Positions 1 through 8,580 are shown, counted from the first letter of the stretch. The stretch is DNA of 64,000 nucleotides from JAKFEE01 sp036675815 (GCA_036675815.1 JAKFEE010000059.1:55784-119783), one strand, 5' to 3'. Made by a program: numbers and translations. Notes: a model not told the origin generated them from the letters alone.

Positions 1-138
1 CAGCACGGCGTACTGGCGGGCGAACTTCTGCAGCCGCCGGCGCTGCACGTTGAGGAACGACAGCTCGTTGTTGTTGGATGAATCGAGCACGGCGGCGGCG
101 ATCGGATCATCGCCGCCGAAAAAGGCGGTCTGGGTCAT
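1..138 (-). CDS. Phage tail-associated protein, N-terminal fragment (runs off window)
   Basis: An ATG at 138-136 on the minus strand opens a frame that stays open to the window edge (46 codons seen). It follows a GAGGGG ribosome site. The peptide begins MTQTAFFGGDDPIAAAVLD. It lies downstream of the host-recognition tail gene in the same orientation, so a further tail or tail-fibre protein is the likeliest role, but no family is recognised from this piece. Confidence 0.55.
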   Translation of the reverse strand, partial: MTQTAFFGGDDPIAAAVLDSSNNNELSFLNVQRRRLQKFARQYAVL

Positions 139-204
139 GGCAGCTTCCCCTCAAACACATCCCTCGAAAGCGAACGCGAATGCGAGCCCCAAACATTCGG
201 GTTC

Positions 205-532
205 ATTCGAGGCCATTCGTGTTCATTCGTGTTTCATGTCAGAACAATTCCGACGCTCGAATCACCAGACACGGATGAACACGGATAAACACGTCGCCCC
301 CGCGAAGAATCTGTTAAGAAATGATATTATCCTCACTTAGTCGTCACCCCCGCGGAAGCGGGGGTCCATTCCTGAGCGTCGCGTAAGCACTTCCGAAGGC
401 GGAATGGATTCCCGCTTTCGCGGGAATGACGGGTAGGGGGAATTTGTTGACAGACTCGGAAAGCGGGGGTCCATTCCGCTACCATCCGGGTTTATCCGCG
501 ATCATCCGTGCCCATCCGTGTCTCGTGACACC
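205..532. repeat. Intergenic gap with CATCCGTGT-type short repeats and a paired palindrome
   Basis: No gene is supported here. At 205-235, 275-293 and 487-532 there are runs of the 9-11 base unit CATTCGTGT/CATCCGTGT in both orientations. At 343-433 there is a pair of inverted palindromes built on CCCGCGAAAGCGGG, each followed by the ATTCC/GGAAT motif and facing each other. The same two repeat families recur elsewhere in the window, both inside and outside the phage region. Confidence 0.8.
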
Positions 533-536
533 ACCC

Positions 537-2066
537 TCACCCCTTCGGCCCCGGCGCCTCCTGGAAGAATGGGCGGTTGATGTTGCTGGCCAGGCAGCGG
601 CCGTCGGCCAGCGCCAGCACCGGCCCCGGCCACACCTCGGTCTTGTATTCCATGAACTCGTCCAGCGACTCACCCTGGCGCCGCAGCAGCTTGAGGCGAT
701 TGCCGAACAGGTTCGACACATAGACGGTGTGCAGCGGATCGTCGGCATGGCAGGCGGCATAGGCCGGCCAGGTGCCGCTGTTGCGCCACGCCAGGTCGTA
801 GCTGCCGGGGGTGACGACGCCGACCACGTCGTTGCCGGAACAGGCGAACCACACCCGGCCGTCGCCGGGATTGTAGGCCAGGCCCCCGGGAAACCATTTC
901 GGCCCCAACTCGACCCGTTGCAGCACCGCCGCCGTCGCCGGGTCGAAATGCACCAGATCGTGGGTGCAACTGATCCACAGGCGGTTGGCGGCGTCCCGGC
1001 AGAAGGCAAAGGGCTGGCCGGCCAGGGCGATGGTGGCGACGGCGTTGCTGGCGACGTCGATGCGGCTCAAGGCATCGAGCCACGGATGCGACACCCACAC
1101 CCCGCCGATGCCGTCGGCAATGATCTCATGCGGAAAGATGCCGGTGGCGATGGTGGCGACGACGGTATTGGTGGCGGGATCGATGCGCTGCACGCAGGCG
1201 TCGCCCAGGGCGGTGACGAACAGATGCCCCGACACCGGATCGCAGCACACCCGCCACGGCTGCGCCTTCAGTGTGCCTAGATAGCCCTCGCCACGCCCGA
1301 CCACCGCCTTCGCCTGGAAATCCACCGAGTCCATGCGTGTCAGCGTGCGCTGCAGATTGCCGATCAGCCAGATGTCGCCATCGGGGCCCTCGGCCAGCCC
1401 CTGCGCCAGTTCCTCGCTCCAGCCGGCGGTCAGCTTGCCCACCACCTCGAAGGTGAAGTTGGGAATGCGGCCGCCATAGGGGTTCAGGTGGAAATCGCTG
1501 AACACGACATAGGCCTGGTTGCGATAGCCCGGCACATTGCCGACGCCCTCGCGGCTTTCGATCAGCGGGTCGGGGTCCTGCGTGTCGGTGCCTAGGTACA
1601 CGGTAATGCCCTCGGTGCCGTCGCCGCCACCCAGCGCATCATAGATCGGCGTGCCGTCGGCCCAGGCGCGCAGCACCGCGGCCACCGGCCCCTCGCCCAG
1701 CGACACCGCCAGATCGACATAATAGTGATAGCGCTCCGAGCGCACCGAGCCCGAGCCGCCGCCCTTGCCGCCGCTTTCGGTGCTCTCGCGCACCTCGCGC
1801 TTTTCGGTGCCCCAGATGACGTTGCCCGCCACCCGGCCGCCACAGACGATCGGCAGCATGCAGCCATAGGCCGAGGACTGGATGCCGAGATCGCTCAGCC
1901 GCCCGCCGGAAACCTCGGCGCCGCCACCGAACAAGGCGCGATCCACCTGCCCGCCGACGGCGGCGCCCACGGCAAAGCCGATCGCCGTCGCCGAGACGCC
2001 GAGAATGGTGCCGCCGACGCCGCCGCCGATGGCGGCGCCGGCGACGCCCAGGGCCAAGGTCGCCAT
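537..2066 (-). CDS. GTA-type tail protein N-terminus fused to a beta-propeller
   Basis: This 509-residue protein starts at an ATG placed one base after the NlpC/P60 stop. Residues 1 to about 212 match the N-terminus of the large GTA/phage host-recognition protein (RcGTA g15 type): a glycine/alanine-rich hydrophobic start, the GNVIWGTEKREVRE stretch, a GGKGGG linker, then YHYYVDLAVSLGEGP. From about residue 215 the sequence changes to NHL/YncE-like propeller repeats with recurring blade motifs such as GPDGDIWLI, DPVSGHLFVT and GIGGVWVS. The TIM-barrel and long C-terminal region of normal g15 proteins (over 1000 residues) are absent. It is the end of a tightly coupled tail-tip operon. The propeller may be the receptor or glycan-binding part. 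The fusion is seen directly; the binding role is inferred. Confidence 0.75.
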   Translation of the reverse strand: MATLALGVAGAAIGGGVGGTILGVSATAIGFAVGAAVGGQVDRALFGGGAEVSGGRLSDLGIQSSAYGCMLPIVCGGRVAGNVIWGTEKREVRESTESGGKGGGSGSVRSERYHYYVDLAVSLGEGPVAAVLRAWADGTPIYDALGGGDGTEGITVYLGTDTQDPDPLIESREGVGNVPGYRNQAYVVFSDFHLNPYGGRIPNFTFEVVGKLTAGWSEELAQGLAEGPDGDIWLIGNLQRTLTRMDSVDFQAKAVVGRGEGYLGTLKAQPWRVCCDPVSGHLFVTALGDACVQRIDPATNTVVATIATGIFPHEIIADGIGGVWVSHPWLDALSRIDVASNAVATIALAGQPFAFCRDAANRLWISCTHDLVHFDPATAAVLQRVELGPKWFPGGLAYNPGDGRVWFACSGNDVVGVVTPGSYDLAWRNSGTWPAYAACHADDPLHTVYVSNLFGNRLKLLRRQGESLDEFMEYKTEVWPGPVLALADGRCLASNINRPFFQEAPGPKG

Positions 2067-2067
2067 G

Positions 2068-2487
2068 TCAATCCTCCACCTTTGGGAAACGATAGACCGC
2101 CAGCACGCGCCGCCCCCACCAGCCGGCCAGTGGCGTCTCGACGACGCGGCCGGCGCCGGCATGGGCGTGAATCAGCGTGCCGCCCTCGCCGAGAATGCCG
2201 ACATGCTGCGGCTGGTGGCGGATGCGCAGCAGCAGCACGTCCCCCGGCCCCGGCTCGGTCTGCGCCAGCCGCCGCATCTGATCGTCGAGCGCCGCCGCCA
2301 AGCCGTGGCCGTCAGGCAGGCGCGCATAATCGGTGCGGTCCGCCACCGCCATGCCCAGGCCGCGCGCCACGCCGACGATCAGGCCGATGCAGTCGACGCC
2401 CACACCCCTGACCCGTCCCTGGTGATGGAACGGCGTGCCCAACCAGGCGCGCGCCTCGTCCAGGATTTGCCGTCGCGTCGCCATCAT
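2068..2487 (-). CDS. NlpC/P60 tail peptidase (GTA g14-like)
   Basis: This 139-residue protein is of the phage cell-wall peptidase family that forms GTA gene 14. The catalytic Cys lies in the VDCIGLI motif and the catalytic His in the HVGILGEGGTLIHA stretch. It probably cuts peptidoglycan cross-bridges during DNA entry. Its ATG overlaps the stop of the preceding DUF2163 gene by four bases, and its own stop is followed one base later by the tail-protein ATG, so the genes are translationally coupled. Length is normal for the family. Confidence 0.85.
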   Translation of the reverse strand: MMATRRQILDEARAWLGTPFHHQGRVRGVGVDCIGLIVGVARGLGMAVADRTDYARLPDGHGLAAALDDQMRRLAQTEPGPGDVLLLRIRHQPQHVGILGEGGTLIHAHAGAGRVVETPLAGWWGRRVLAVYRFPKVED

Positions 2488-3323
2488 CGCCCCGCTGCCG
2501 CGAACAGGTAATCGGTGCCGGGCACGTGCGGCTCGCCCTGGAAATTGCGCTGGTTGCCGAAGCGGTCGCGGCAGGTGGCGAAGCGCTTGTCGCAGCCGGC
2601 CTGGACGCGATAGCCGTCGCCGACGGCAATGGCGCGCGGCATCGGCAACAAAAGCTCGAACCGGCCACCGGCGAAGCCCTTGACCTCCATCTCGGCGCCG
2701 GCATTGGCGCCGCTGGTCCAGCGCAGCAGGCCGTTGGCGAACCAGCCCTCCGCCTCGCCGCGGGTCGCGTCGACGAAGCTGCGGCGATCGATGACGCTGC
2801 CGACGCTGCCGCCGACGGTGTAGGCGCTCGAGCTCACGCGGCAGCGGTCGTCGCCGAGATCGGCGCGGCAGCTCGGCGAATAGAGCTGGCCGATGGTCTG
2901 CCCCAAGGCGGCGCTCAAGCCCCGCAGCTCGGCGACGAAGCCTTGCCCCGACAGCCGCACTTCGCCGATCACCCCCTTGCGCAGGTGCAGGGCGCCCATG
3001 CCGGGGTCGGCATGGTTGACGACGAGGATTTCGACGATGGCGCCATCATAGACGCCGGCCAGCAGGTCGTCCTCGCCGATGTCCGCGCTGTCGAGCACCG
3101 ACTGGATATCGAGGTTATCCACGGCCAAGCCGGCGGCGCTGACCACGGTGGTCGGCGTGAAGCCGCTGCGCGCCTGATAGGTCAGGCCGTCGAAGGCGAT
3201 GTCGCGGTCGTGGTCGGTGAAGGTCATCACCGAGCCGTCGCGCCGGGTCAGGCGCCACAGCGTCGCCAGGCTGGTGACCTCTGCGCCCAGATGCGCCGTC
3301 AGGGCCGCGCTGCACGGCCTCAT
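2484..3323 (-). CDS. DUF2163 tail hub protein (GTA g13-like)
   Basis: This 279-residue protein matches the phage DUF2163/TIGR02218 family, the baseplate hub next to the distal tail protein in gene transfer agents. Features include the N-terminal phrase LWRLTRRDGSVMTFTDHDRD and the C-terminal CDKRFATCRDRFGNQRNF block, a cysteine-containing segment typical of this family that may bind a metal cluster. The start chosen is the ATG overlapping the DUF2460 stop (ATGA). The longer open frame upstream only shadows the DUF2460 gene. Confidence 0.85.
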   Translation of the reverse strand: MRPCSAALTAHLGAEVTSLATLWRLTRRDGSVMTFTDHDRDIAFDGLTYQARSGFTPTTVVSAAGLAVDNLDIQSVLDSADIGEDDLLAGVYDGAIVEILVVNHADPGMGALHLRKGVIGEVRLSGQGFVAELRGLSAALGQTIGQLYSPSCRADLGDDRCRVSSSAYTVGGSVGSVIDRRSFVDATRGEAEGWFANGLLRWTSGANAGAEMEVKGFAGGRFELLLPMPRAIAVGDGYRVQAGCDKRFATCRDRFGNQRNFQGEPHVPGTDYLFAAAGR

Positions 3324-3922
3324 CCGCGCACCTCGATGATCGGAATCTGCCCCCAGCTGAAGGCGCCGTACTCCTCGACGGTCACCTTCATCTGATCGCT
3401 GTCGAAGCGGGCCGGGACGTCGAAGTCGCATTCGGCCTCGACGCTCACCCCCGGCGCCGGCGCCTCGACGAAACTGACGATGCCGATGGCGTGATCGGTG
3501 GCGACGCCATCCACCTGTTCGACGTCGTCCAGCCACACCCGCACACTGCCCGCCACCGGCCGGGTGATGCGGCGGCTGGCCTGGAAACCGCCGCCATCGG
3601 TGTAGAGCTTGCTCAGTTGGAAAGCGACGGTGGCGCCGTCGCCGCTACCGATCGCCTGCCGCTCCATGCGGTGATCGCTCCAGTCCTTGAAGCGGAAGGC
3701 GTGCGCCCGGCCCTGCCGCGCCCGGAAGAAGGCGATCAGCCGGTCGAGCTGCGCCTGCGTCTTCAGCCCATGCGCCACGTCCCAGGCGCCGCGCGCCTCG
3801 GTCCAGTTGCGGTTGCGCTTTTCTCGGCCCGAACTCAGCGTCACCACCGCGGTATCGAACCCCGGCCCGCCGACCGCGCCGACGGCGATGTCCTCGGGAA
3901 AGCGCACGTCGTGAAAACTCAT
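3320..3922 (-). CDS. DUF2460 distal tail protein (GTA g12-like)
   Basis: This 200-residue protein has the DUF2460/TIGR02217 signature: FHDVRFPEDI at the N-terminus, GREKRNRNW, the ARQGRAHAFRFKDWSD block and WGQIPIIEVRG at the C-terminus. Members form the ring joining tail tube to hub. Length equals the family norm. An AGGAGA ribosome site precedes the ATG. It overlaps the downstream DUF2163 gene by four bases. Confidence 0.88.
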   Translation of the reverse strand: MSFHDVRFPEDIAVGAVGGPGFDTAVVTLSSGREKRNRNWTEARGAWDVAHGLKTQAQLDRLIAFFRARQGRAHAFRFKDWSDHRMERQAIGSGDGATVAFQLSKLYTDGGGFQASRRITRPVAGSVRVWLDDVEQVDGVATDHAIGIVSFVEAPAPGVSVEAECDFDVPARFDSDQMKVTVEEYGAFSWGQIPIIEVRG

Positions 3923-3937
3923 CGTTCATCTCCTTCT

Positions 3938-3968
3938 TGCCCTCACCCGCAAGCGGGAGAGGGTGAAA
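3938..3968. repeat. CCCTC/GAGGG palindromic repeat
   Basis: The sequence CCCTCACCCGCAAGCGGGAG with a continuation GAGGGTGA forms a short perfect hairpin between the tape-measure and DUF2460 genes. Copies of the same unit lie at 11066-11092, 11300-11335 and twice in 41925-42056. Confidence 0.75.
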
Positions 3969-3969
3969 A

Positions 3970-4590
3970 TCACCCATACCGCCGGAAATGGCGCTGCAGG
4001 GTGGCGGCGATCTCGGCGCCGATCTGGCCCTCGGCACGGCGAAAGCCGGCGACGTCGGCGGCATTGACGGTGATGTGGTTGACGATGCTGACGCCCGGCG
4101 TCGGCGCCCCCTCCATCTGCACTGGAATGCTGCGGCCGTCGGGCAGCGGCACATAGGCCTCGGGCTGGCGGCCCTCGCCGAACAGCGCCAGCTGCGGCGA
4201 GTCGGCGATGCCGCCGCTGGCATAGGCCTGCAAGGGAAGCGCCCCGGACGCGGTCATGACCCCGCCCTCGGCAAAGGAAAACAGCCCGGCGACGGACTCG
4301 AACACCGAGGCGAACAGCGAACCGCCGCTGCCGCTGCCCAGCATCGACACCATCGCCGTCTGGGTCAGGGTCTTGATCACCGTCGCCTGGATGTCGGTGA
4401 CCAGGCCGCGCAGGACACCCTCGTACGAGCGGTCGCTCAGCAGCGTATCCTCGAAGGCGTCGCCGAAAGCCAGGCCGAGGCGCCGCGCCATGCGCTGCCC
4501 GGCGCGTTCGCCCGCCATCTGCGCATCGACACCGGTGGCATCCGCCGCGGCATCGAAGAACAGCCCCAGGTCCCTGATGTCCTCGGCCAT
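3970..4590 (-). CDS. Short tail tape-measure protein (GTA g11-like)
   Basis: This 206-residue protein contains the segment TDIQATVIKTLTQTAMVSML followed by the FAEGGVMTASGALPLQAYAS glycine-rich region and a C-terminal NAADVAGFRRAEGQIGAEI stretch. This is the layout of the unusually short tape-measure proteins of gene transfer agents (about 220 residues), rather than the 700+ residues of ordinary siphophages. A GGAGGA ribosome site lies 7 bases before the ATG at 4590. If this is the full tape measure, the tail would be short. Upstream in-frame sequence is palindromic repeat, so the long extension is rejected. Confidence 0.75.
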   Translation of the reverse strand: MAEDIRDLGLFFDAAADATGVDAQMAGERAGQRMARRLGLAFGDAFEDTLLSDRSYEGVLRGLVTDIQATVIKTLTQTAMVSMLGSGSGGSLFASVFESVAGLFSFAEGGVMTASGALPLQAYASGGIADSPQLALFGEGRQPEAYVPLPDGRSIPVQMEGAPTPGVSIVNHITVNAADVAGFRRAEGQIGAEIAATLQRHFRRYG

Positions 4591-5104
4591 GGCGCATTCC
4601 TCCAAACAAGCGTCATTCCCGCGAAAGAGCGTGTGCCCGACCGAGGCGGCGCGCTCGGCGACGATTAGGAATCGATCATTTGCTCCGTCATTCCCGCGAA
4701 AGCGCACTGCTATCCGGGGTTTTTCCATTACCGTCGTTTTCGTCGCTCCCGAAGGCGGAAGCCCATTTTCCAGAGGCGTCGGGACGAACCGCTCAGCCGG
4801 CAAGGCGAGTCGGAAAACGGCTCTGGAAAATGGATTCCCGCTTTCGCGGGAATGACGGGGAGGTGGTGGCGACTGGTGCTCGGCATGGGGACACGGATGG
4901 ACACGGATCAACACGCATGAACACGAATGGGCGCGGAGTCGGGCGGGGGGCGCCGCGCGTGGGGTCGGATTTTATCCGTGTTCATTCGTGGCTATTCGTG
5001 TGCATCCGTGTCCATGGCAGCCGGCGGCTGGTCCGCCCATCGGGCGGCGGCATGGATTCCCGCTTTCGGCGCGGGCATGACGGCCGCTGTAGACGGACCA
5101 GGGC
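4591..5104. repeat. 514-base gap filled with palindromes and CATCCGTGT repeats
   Basis: No gene is supported. CCCGCGAAAG palindrome copies lie at 4613-4630, 4686-4705 and 4836-4860, the last facing the first two. Between them is a long imperfect inverted repeat whose arms contain CATTTTCCAGAG and CTCTGGAAAATG (about 4761 and 4820). At 4886-4930 and 4970-5020 are CATCCGTGT-family runs. The gap separates the tape measure from the tail-chaperone genes, a junction normally a few bases long in active phages. Confidence 0.75.
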
Positions 5105-5464
5105 TCAGCCGCTCGCGCAGCGCGACGGTTGCCCCCCGGGCCGGGCGAACATCTCCTCGATCCACACCCGATCCAGCACCCGCAGGGCACGCAATTCCCA
5201 CGCGGCCACGGTCACGCCGCTCAGGCGCGACCACGCCGCGATCTCGCCATGGCTCAACGGCATCGCCGCCGGCTGCCCGGCGCGCAGATCGAGGAACCAT
5301 GCCCACAGGTGGGCGCCGGTGTCCGGCAGCTTCGGCCCGTGCAGCAGCGGATGGGCACGCCCGGTGCGCCGCTGCAAGGCCTCCAGGTGATCGCCGAGGC
5401 GGCTGCCGTCGGGCTGTGGGCGGGCCAGCCGCAGCCGATGACGGGCGAACGCCGCCAGTTCCAC
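5105..5464 (-). CDS. Tail assembly protein (GTA g10-like, second chaperone)
   Basis: The frame gives 119 residues from the GTG at 5464, two bases after the stop of the preceding gene. The product has GAHLWAWFLDLRAG, MPLSHGEIAAWSRLSG and an ALRVLDRVWIEEM helix, which resembles the second tail-assembly chaperone found before the tape measure in GTAs and Siphoviridae. The reading frame stays open upstream to 5581 in the -1 register relative to the preceding gene, so production as a frameshift extension is possible, but no classic slippery heptamer is visible in the overlap. Function is inferred from position and loose resemblance. Confidence 0.55.
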   Translation of the reverse strand: MELAAFARHRLRLARPQPDGSRLGDHLEALQRRTGRAHPLLHGPKLPDTGAHLWAWFLDLRAGQPAAMPLSHGEIAAWSRLSGVTVAAWELRALRVLDRVWIEEMFARPGGQPSRCASG

Positions 5465-5466
5465 GA

Positions 5467-5889
5467 TCAGGGCCGCCTGGAGGCCAGCAAGAAATTCGCC
5501 CGGTCGGCGATGAAGGCCAGCACCTGCTGCAGCACCCACATGCGTTCGGAATAGAGGCGCCGCGCATGGTCCGCAGTGCACGGCAAGGCCGTGCCGTCGG
5601 GCAGGCGCATGTTGTCCCAGTCCAGCGTCGCCGCCACCGCCAGCTCGCGTTCCAGCCCGGCATCGAATTCGGGATCGGCCCTGCCCTCATGCTGCAGCAG
5701 CACCTCGCGCCGCCGCGCCGCCAGGCGATGGCGCAAGCTGCGGAAGCGCTCACCGTCGCAGCCGAGCAGGCGGAGGCGCACCGGCCTTCCTTCGGCCAGC
5801 AGCGCCTCGCCCGATACCGGGTGGCGCAGCGTGCACCACACGCCCTCGTCGGCCAGGGTGGCGGTGTCGAGATCCCATACGCTCACCAT
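5467..5889 (-). CDS. Phage tail assembly chaperone-like protein
   Basis: This 140-residue soluble, charged protein starts at an ATG one base after the tail-tube stop. It contains EGVWCTLRHPVSGEALL near the N-terminus and an arginine-rich helical middle, and lies between tail tube and tape measure, the usual place of the first tail chaperone (lambda gpG position). Start and operon order are clear; the chaperone role rests mainly on position. Confidence 0.6.
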   Translation of the reverse strand: MVSVWDLDTATLADEGVWCTLRHPVSGEALLAEGRPVRLRLLGCDGERFRSLRHRLAARRREVLLQHEGRADPEFDAGLERELAVAATLDWDNMRLPDGTALPCTADHARRLYSERMWVLQQVLAFIADRANFLLASRRP

Positions 5890-5890
5890 C

Positions 5891-7075
5891 TCAGGCCTCC
5901 GCGCTCTGCACGACCATGGTCGCCGCATCGCCCGCCGTGCCCGGGCCGCCGGTCGTATTCACCAGCGCCTGGAACGGTAGGCGGATCGGCAGGGCATGCT
6001 CTCCCTGCAACCGGATGGTCCCGCCGGTGAAGATCACCCGCGGCAGATGCACGGCGACGAAGGCCGTCCCCGCGCTCAACAGCAGGTGCAGCGAGGCCTC
6101 GCCGCCGCCGGCGAAGGCCGAGAGCAGCGCCGCATCCTCGACGAAGGCGGTCAACGTGCCGCCGATCAGGGTGCGGCCATAGAAGACATCGGGCGCCGCC
6201 GTCTGCCCGACCACGGCATCGCCACGCAGGCCGAGATCGACCTTGAGCTGCAGCGCCGTCACCACGCCCAGCTCGGCGCCGCCCAGCATCAGCCGCGCAT
6301 CCGCTGCCGCCGGCGCTTCGCCCTCGGGCGGTGCGGCCGGGACGATGAAATAGGGCGCCGCCGCATCCTCCAGCAGGTCCATGTCCCTACCGACGATGGC
6401 GAAGCCGATTTCCGCCAGGCGATCGGGCGTCAGCGACAGATCCAGCCCGCCAACCCGGCAGCCGGTGAACAGCTGCGAGAACCCGGCATCGGGGAAATGC
6501 TGCTCGATGGTGAAGGACGGCGCTTGCGTGCCGGTCAGCAGCTTGCGGCCGGCGACGACGCAGCTGCACGCGGCGTTCGCCACCGCCACCTCGGCCACCG
6601 TTTCCGCCACGGTCATCGTCGCTGTCGACAAGCCGACGATGCGCAGGTTGCGGCCGTCGTTGCCGGGCGACAGGCCCGCCCAGCGCACCACGTCACCGAC
6701 CTTGAACCCGTCGGCCAGCCACGATCCGGCGACACGGGTGAAGCCTTGGCCGGCGGCGCTGGCGGTGACGCCGGTTCCGGCGGCGAAGGCGACGCCTTCG
6801 CTCCAGATGCCGCGCAACGCCGCCGCCAGCAGCGTATCCCACGCCCCCACCGCCAGCTCGCCGCGCACGTCACCCTGAACCCTGCGGCTGCCGGGGCGCT
6901 GGTTGGCGAGCTGGGCGTCGGCGCGGATCTCGTTCGAGCGCAACGCCTGTCGACTCAAGGCCAGGCTCGACGACACCCGCCGGATGCGCTGGCCGCCGCT
7001 GCCGCCCGGCTTGGCGCCGAAGGCGATCTCCGGCTTGAAGGCGATCTCGACGCCGGCGCCGCTCTGGATGGTCAT
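5891..7075 (-). CDS. Phage major tail tube protein
   Basis: This 394-residue protein begins MTIQSGAGVEIAFKPEIAFG, the typical opening of phage tail tube proteins of the 44-kDa Phage_tail_3/tail_tube type. It continues with repeated beta-rich segments (FTRVAGSWLADGFKVGDVVR, TLTAFVEDAALLSAF). It would polymerise into the hollow tail tube. It overlaps the upstream completion gene by four bases and sits directly before the chaperones. RcGTA has a shorter tail protein (g9), so this belongs to a different lineage from the tail-tip genes. Confidence 0.8.
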   Translation of the reverse strand: MTIQSGAGVEIAFKPEIAFGAKPGGSGGQRIRRVSSSLALSRQALRSNEIRADAQLANQRPGSRRVQGDVRGELAVGAWDTLLAAALRGIWSEGVAFAAGTGVTASAAGQGFTRVAGSWLADGFKVGDVVRWAGLSPGNDGRNLRIVGLSTATMTVAETVAEVAVANAACSCVVAGRKLLTGTQAPSFTIEQHFPDAGFSQLFTGCRVGGLDLSLTPDRLAEIGFAIVGRDMDLLEDAAAPYFIVPAAPPEGEAPAAADARLMLGGAELGVVTALQLKVDLGLRGDAVVGQTAAPDVFYGRTLIGGTLTAFVEDAALLSAFAGGGEASLHLLLSAGTAFVAVHLPRVIFTGGTIRLQGEHALPIRLPFQALVNTTGGPGTAGDAATMVVQSAEA

Positions 7076-7728
7076 GGCGTGTTCCTTTCCTCGCAGGCCC
7101 AGTCGATGGTCAGCGGCAGCCGCAGCGCCTCGGCCGCCTCGGCGACGGCGGCGCGGCGGCAGGGACCCAGGCGAATGCTCACGCCGTCCGCGGCGATGCG
7201 GCTGCCGGGGCGGAACTGGCGTTGCACGGCACTCGCCAGCCGTTCCAATCGCGCCAGGCCACGCCCGGCATCCACCGGTTCCAGGAATTCGACCGCGAAA
7301 CCACCGTGATGGCGCAGCAGCCCGCCGGCACCGAAGGCGACCACGGCGCTGTTGGCCGGGCGCAATGCCGCACGCAGCCACGGCTTGTCGGCCGGCCGCA
7401 CGAAGGGCTGGCCCTCGAAGCGGCGATGCGCCGGCGGCACCGCCTGGATGATCACCGTCGGCCCTGCCGACTCGGCGGTCACTGCGCGATCCACCACGAG
7501 CGCCAGTTCCGACACCGCCAGCACGATCGCCGGTCGCGGATCGGCAAAGCCGGTGGGGCGGACGGTGTCGCCAACGCGGAAATCGTCGGCTAGAAACGAG
7601 CCAGTCTGGCGGACGTAGCCGCTGACGCTGGCGGCGATGTCGGTGCGTGCGCCGGTCGTGGCGACGACGGTGGCGCACAGATGTGTTTCCAGCGCGGCGC
7701 GGATGGCCGCCTCGATGCTGGCGCTCAT
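7072..7728 (-). CDS. Tail completion/terminator-like phage protein
   Basis: This 218-residue protein starts at the ATG at 7728, with GAGG six bases before it. It includes SFLADDFRVGDTVRPTGFAD, a motif that echoes the SWLADGFKVGDVVRWAGL segment of the tail tube product, and GCGAGGLLRHHGG-like glycine-rich sequence in the middle. Position between connector and tail tube suggests a tail terminator/completion role. The shared motif with the tube gene is seen directly; the role is inferred. Confidence 0.55.
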   Translation of the reverse strand: MSASIEAAIRAALETHLCATVVATTGARTDIAASVSGYVRQTGSFLADDFRVGDTVRPTGFADPRPAIVLAVSELALVVDRAVTAESAGPTVIIQAVPPAHRRFEGQPFVRPADKPWLRAALRPANSAVVAFGAGGLLRHHGGFAVEFLEPVDAGRGLARLERLASAVQRQFRPGSRIAADGVSIRLGPCRRAAVAEAAEALRLPLTIDWACEERNTP

Positions 7729-7735
7729 GCCGGCC

Positions 7736-8098
7736 TCACTTGCAGACGAGGACGAAGAGAAGGTCATGGAGATTGCCGACGGCGTTGACGACGCGGCTGC
7801 TGCCGCCCACGGCCAGCCGGTCCCCGGCCCGCGGCGCGAAGGTGGCGCCGTGCAGCCACGCCATCTGCTCGCCCGGCCCCGCCTCGAGGCCGTCGAGCAG
7901 CGAAAAGCGCGGCCGCGCCGCCTGATCGAACAGGACCGTGCAGCTGCTGGCGTTTGTCGTCGGCATCCCGGCGGCGCCGGTTGCGGGATCGTAAACCCCG
8001 GGTTCGCTGCGGATCAGCGTCGCCGCCTGGGCGAGATCGCCGGCGGCGGCAAACAGTCGCGCCACCGTGGCGGCGAGATCGGCACGGCGCGGCATCAT
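7736..8098 (-). CDS. Small phage head-tail joining protein (hypothetical)
   Basis: This 120-residue protein begins with two adjacent ATG codons overlapping the stop of the upstream gene. The middle carries the GEQMAWLHGATFAPRAGDRL phrase and the C-terminus is hydrophobic (LHDLLFVLVCK). It is coupled to genes on both sides. Size and position fit a head-tail stopper, but no family motif is certain. Confidence 0.55.
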   Translation of the reverse strand: MMPRRADLAATVARLFAAAGDLAQAATLIRSEPGVYDPATGAAGMPTTNASSCTVLFDQAARPRFSLLDGLEAGPGEQMAWLHGATFAPRAGDRLAVGGSSRVVNAVGNLHDLLFVLVCK

Positions 8099-8580
8099 GC
8101 CCTCACCACGTCGCGACCGCCGCGCACCATCTGGCGCAACAGGCCGTCGACCAGGCGGCGCACCGTCCCGGCCGGCGCGCCCGGCGCGTAAGTCGCGCTG
8201 ATCGGGCCGAGGCTCTCGCTCAGCACCTGGCCACCGCGCCGCTCGTCGGGCAGCAGCTCCTCGGCGAGGGCGCGTAGCGCCAGCTCGACGCAGGCGCGGC
8301 GCACCGCCTCGGGCACGCCGGCCAGCGCGGTCCCGCCATCATCGGCGGCCCCCACGCGCGGCCAGGCCAGGGCCTGACTCTCACGCAGACGCGCGCCGCG
8401 GAAGCGGTAGACGGCATCCAGGCAGTCGCTGGCCTTGACCAGCGCCGCTTGGCGTGCCGCCAATTCGGCCGCAGCCCAGGCGGCATTGCCGCGCGCGCCG
8501 TGATAGGCATCGGCATAAGGCATATCGGCATAGGCGGTCGCATCGGCGCGCCCGCTGCCGTCCTCGACGATCAGCGTCAT
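8095..8580 (-). CDS. DnaT-like phage head-tail adaptor protein
   Basis: This 161-residue protein has the signature MTLIVEDGSGRADATAYAD and KASDCLDAVYRFRGARL, then ALAWPR, of the phage family often labelled putative DnaT-like ssDNA-binding protein. That family sits directly after the capsid gene and is thought to be a head-tail adaptor. The ATG at 8580 was chosen because the longer frame only adds repeat-derived sequence. The ribosome site is weak. Confidence 0.75.
   Translation of the reverse strand: MTLIVEDGSGRADATAYADMPYADAYHGARGNAAWAAAELAARQAALVKASDCLDAVYRFRGARLRESQALAWPRVGAADDGGTALAGVPEAVRRACVELALRALAEELLPDERRGGQVLSESLGPISATYAPGAPAGTVRRLVDGLLRQMVRGGRDVVRA

Noticed and set aside
426..4668. 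Long plus-strand open frames opposite the tail genes
   Set aside because: They are antisense to tightly coupled genes with recognisable tail families, are Arg/Ala/Gly-rich, and lack ribosome sites. GC-rich codon bias opens such frames.
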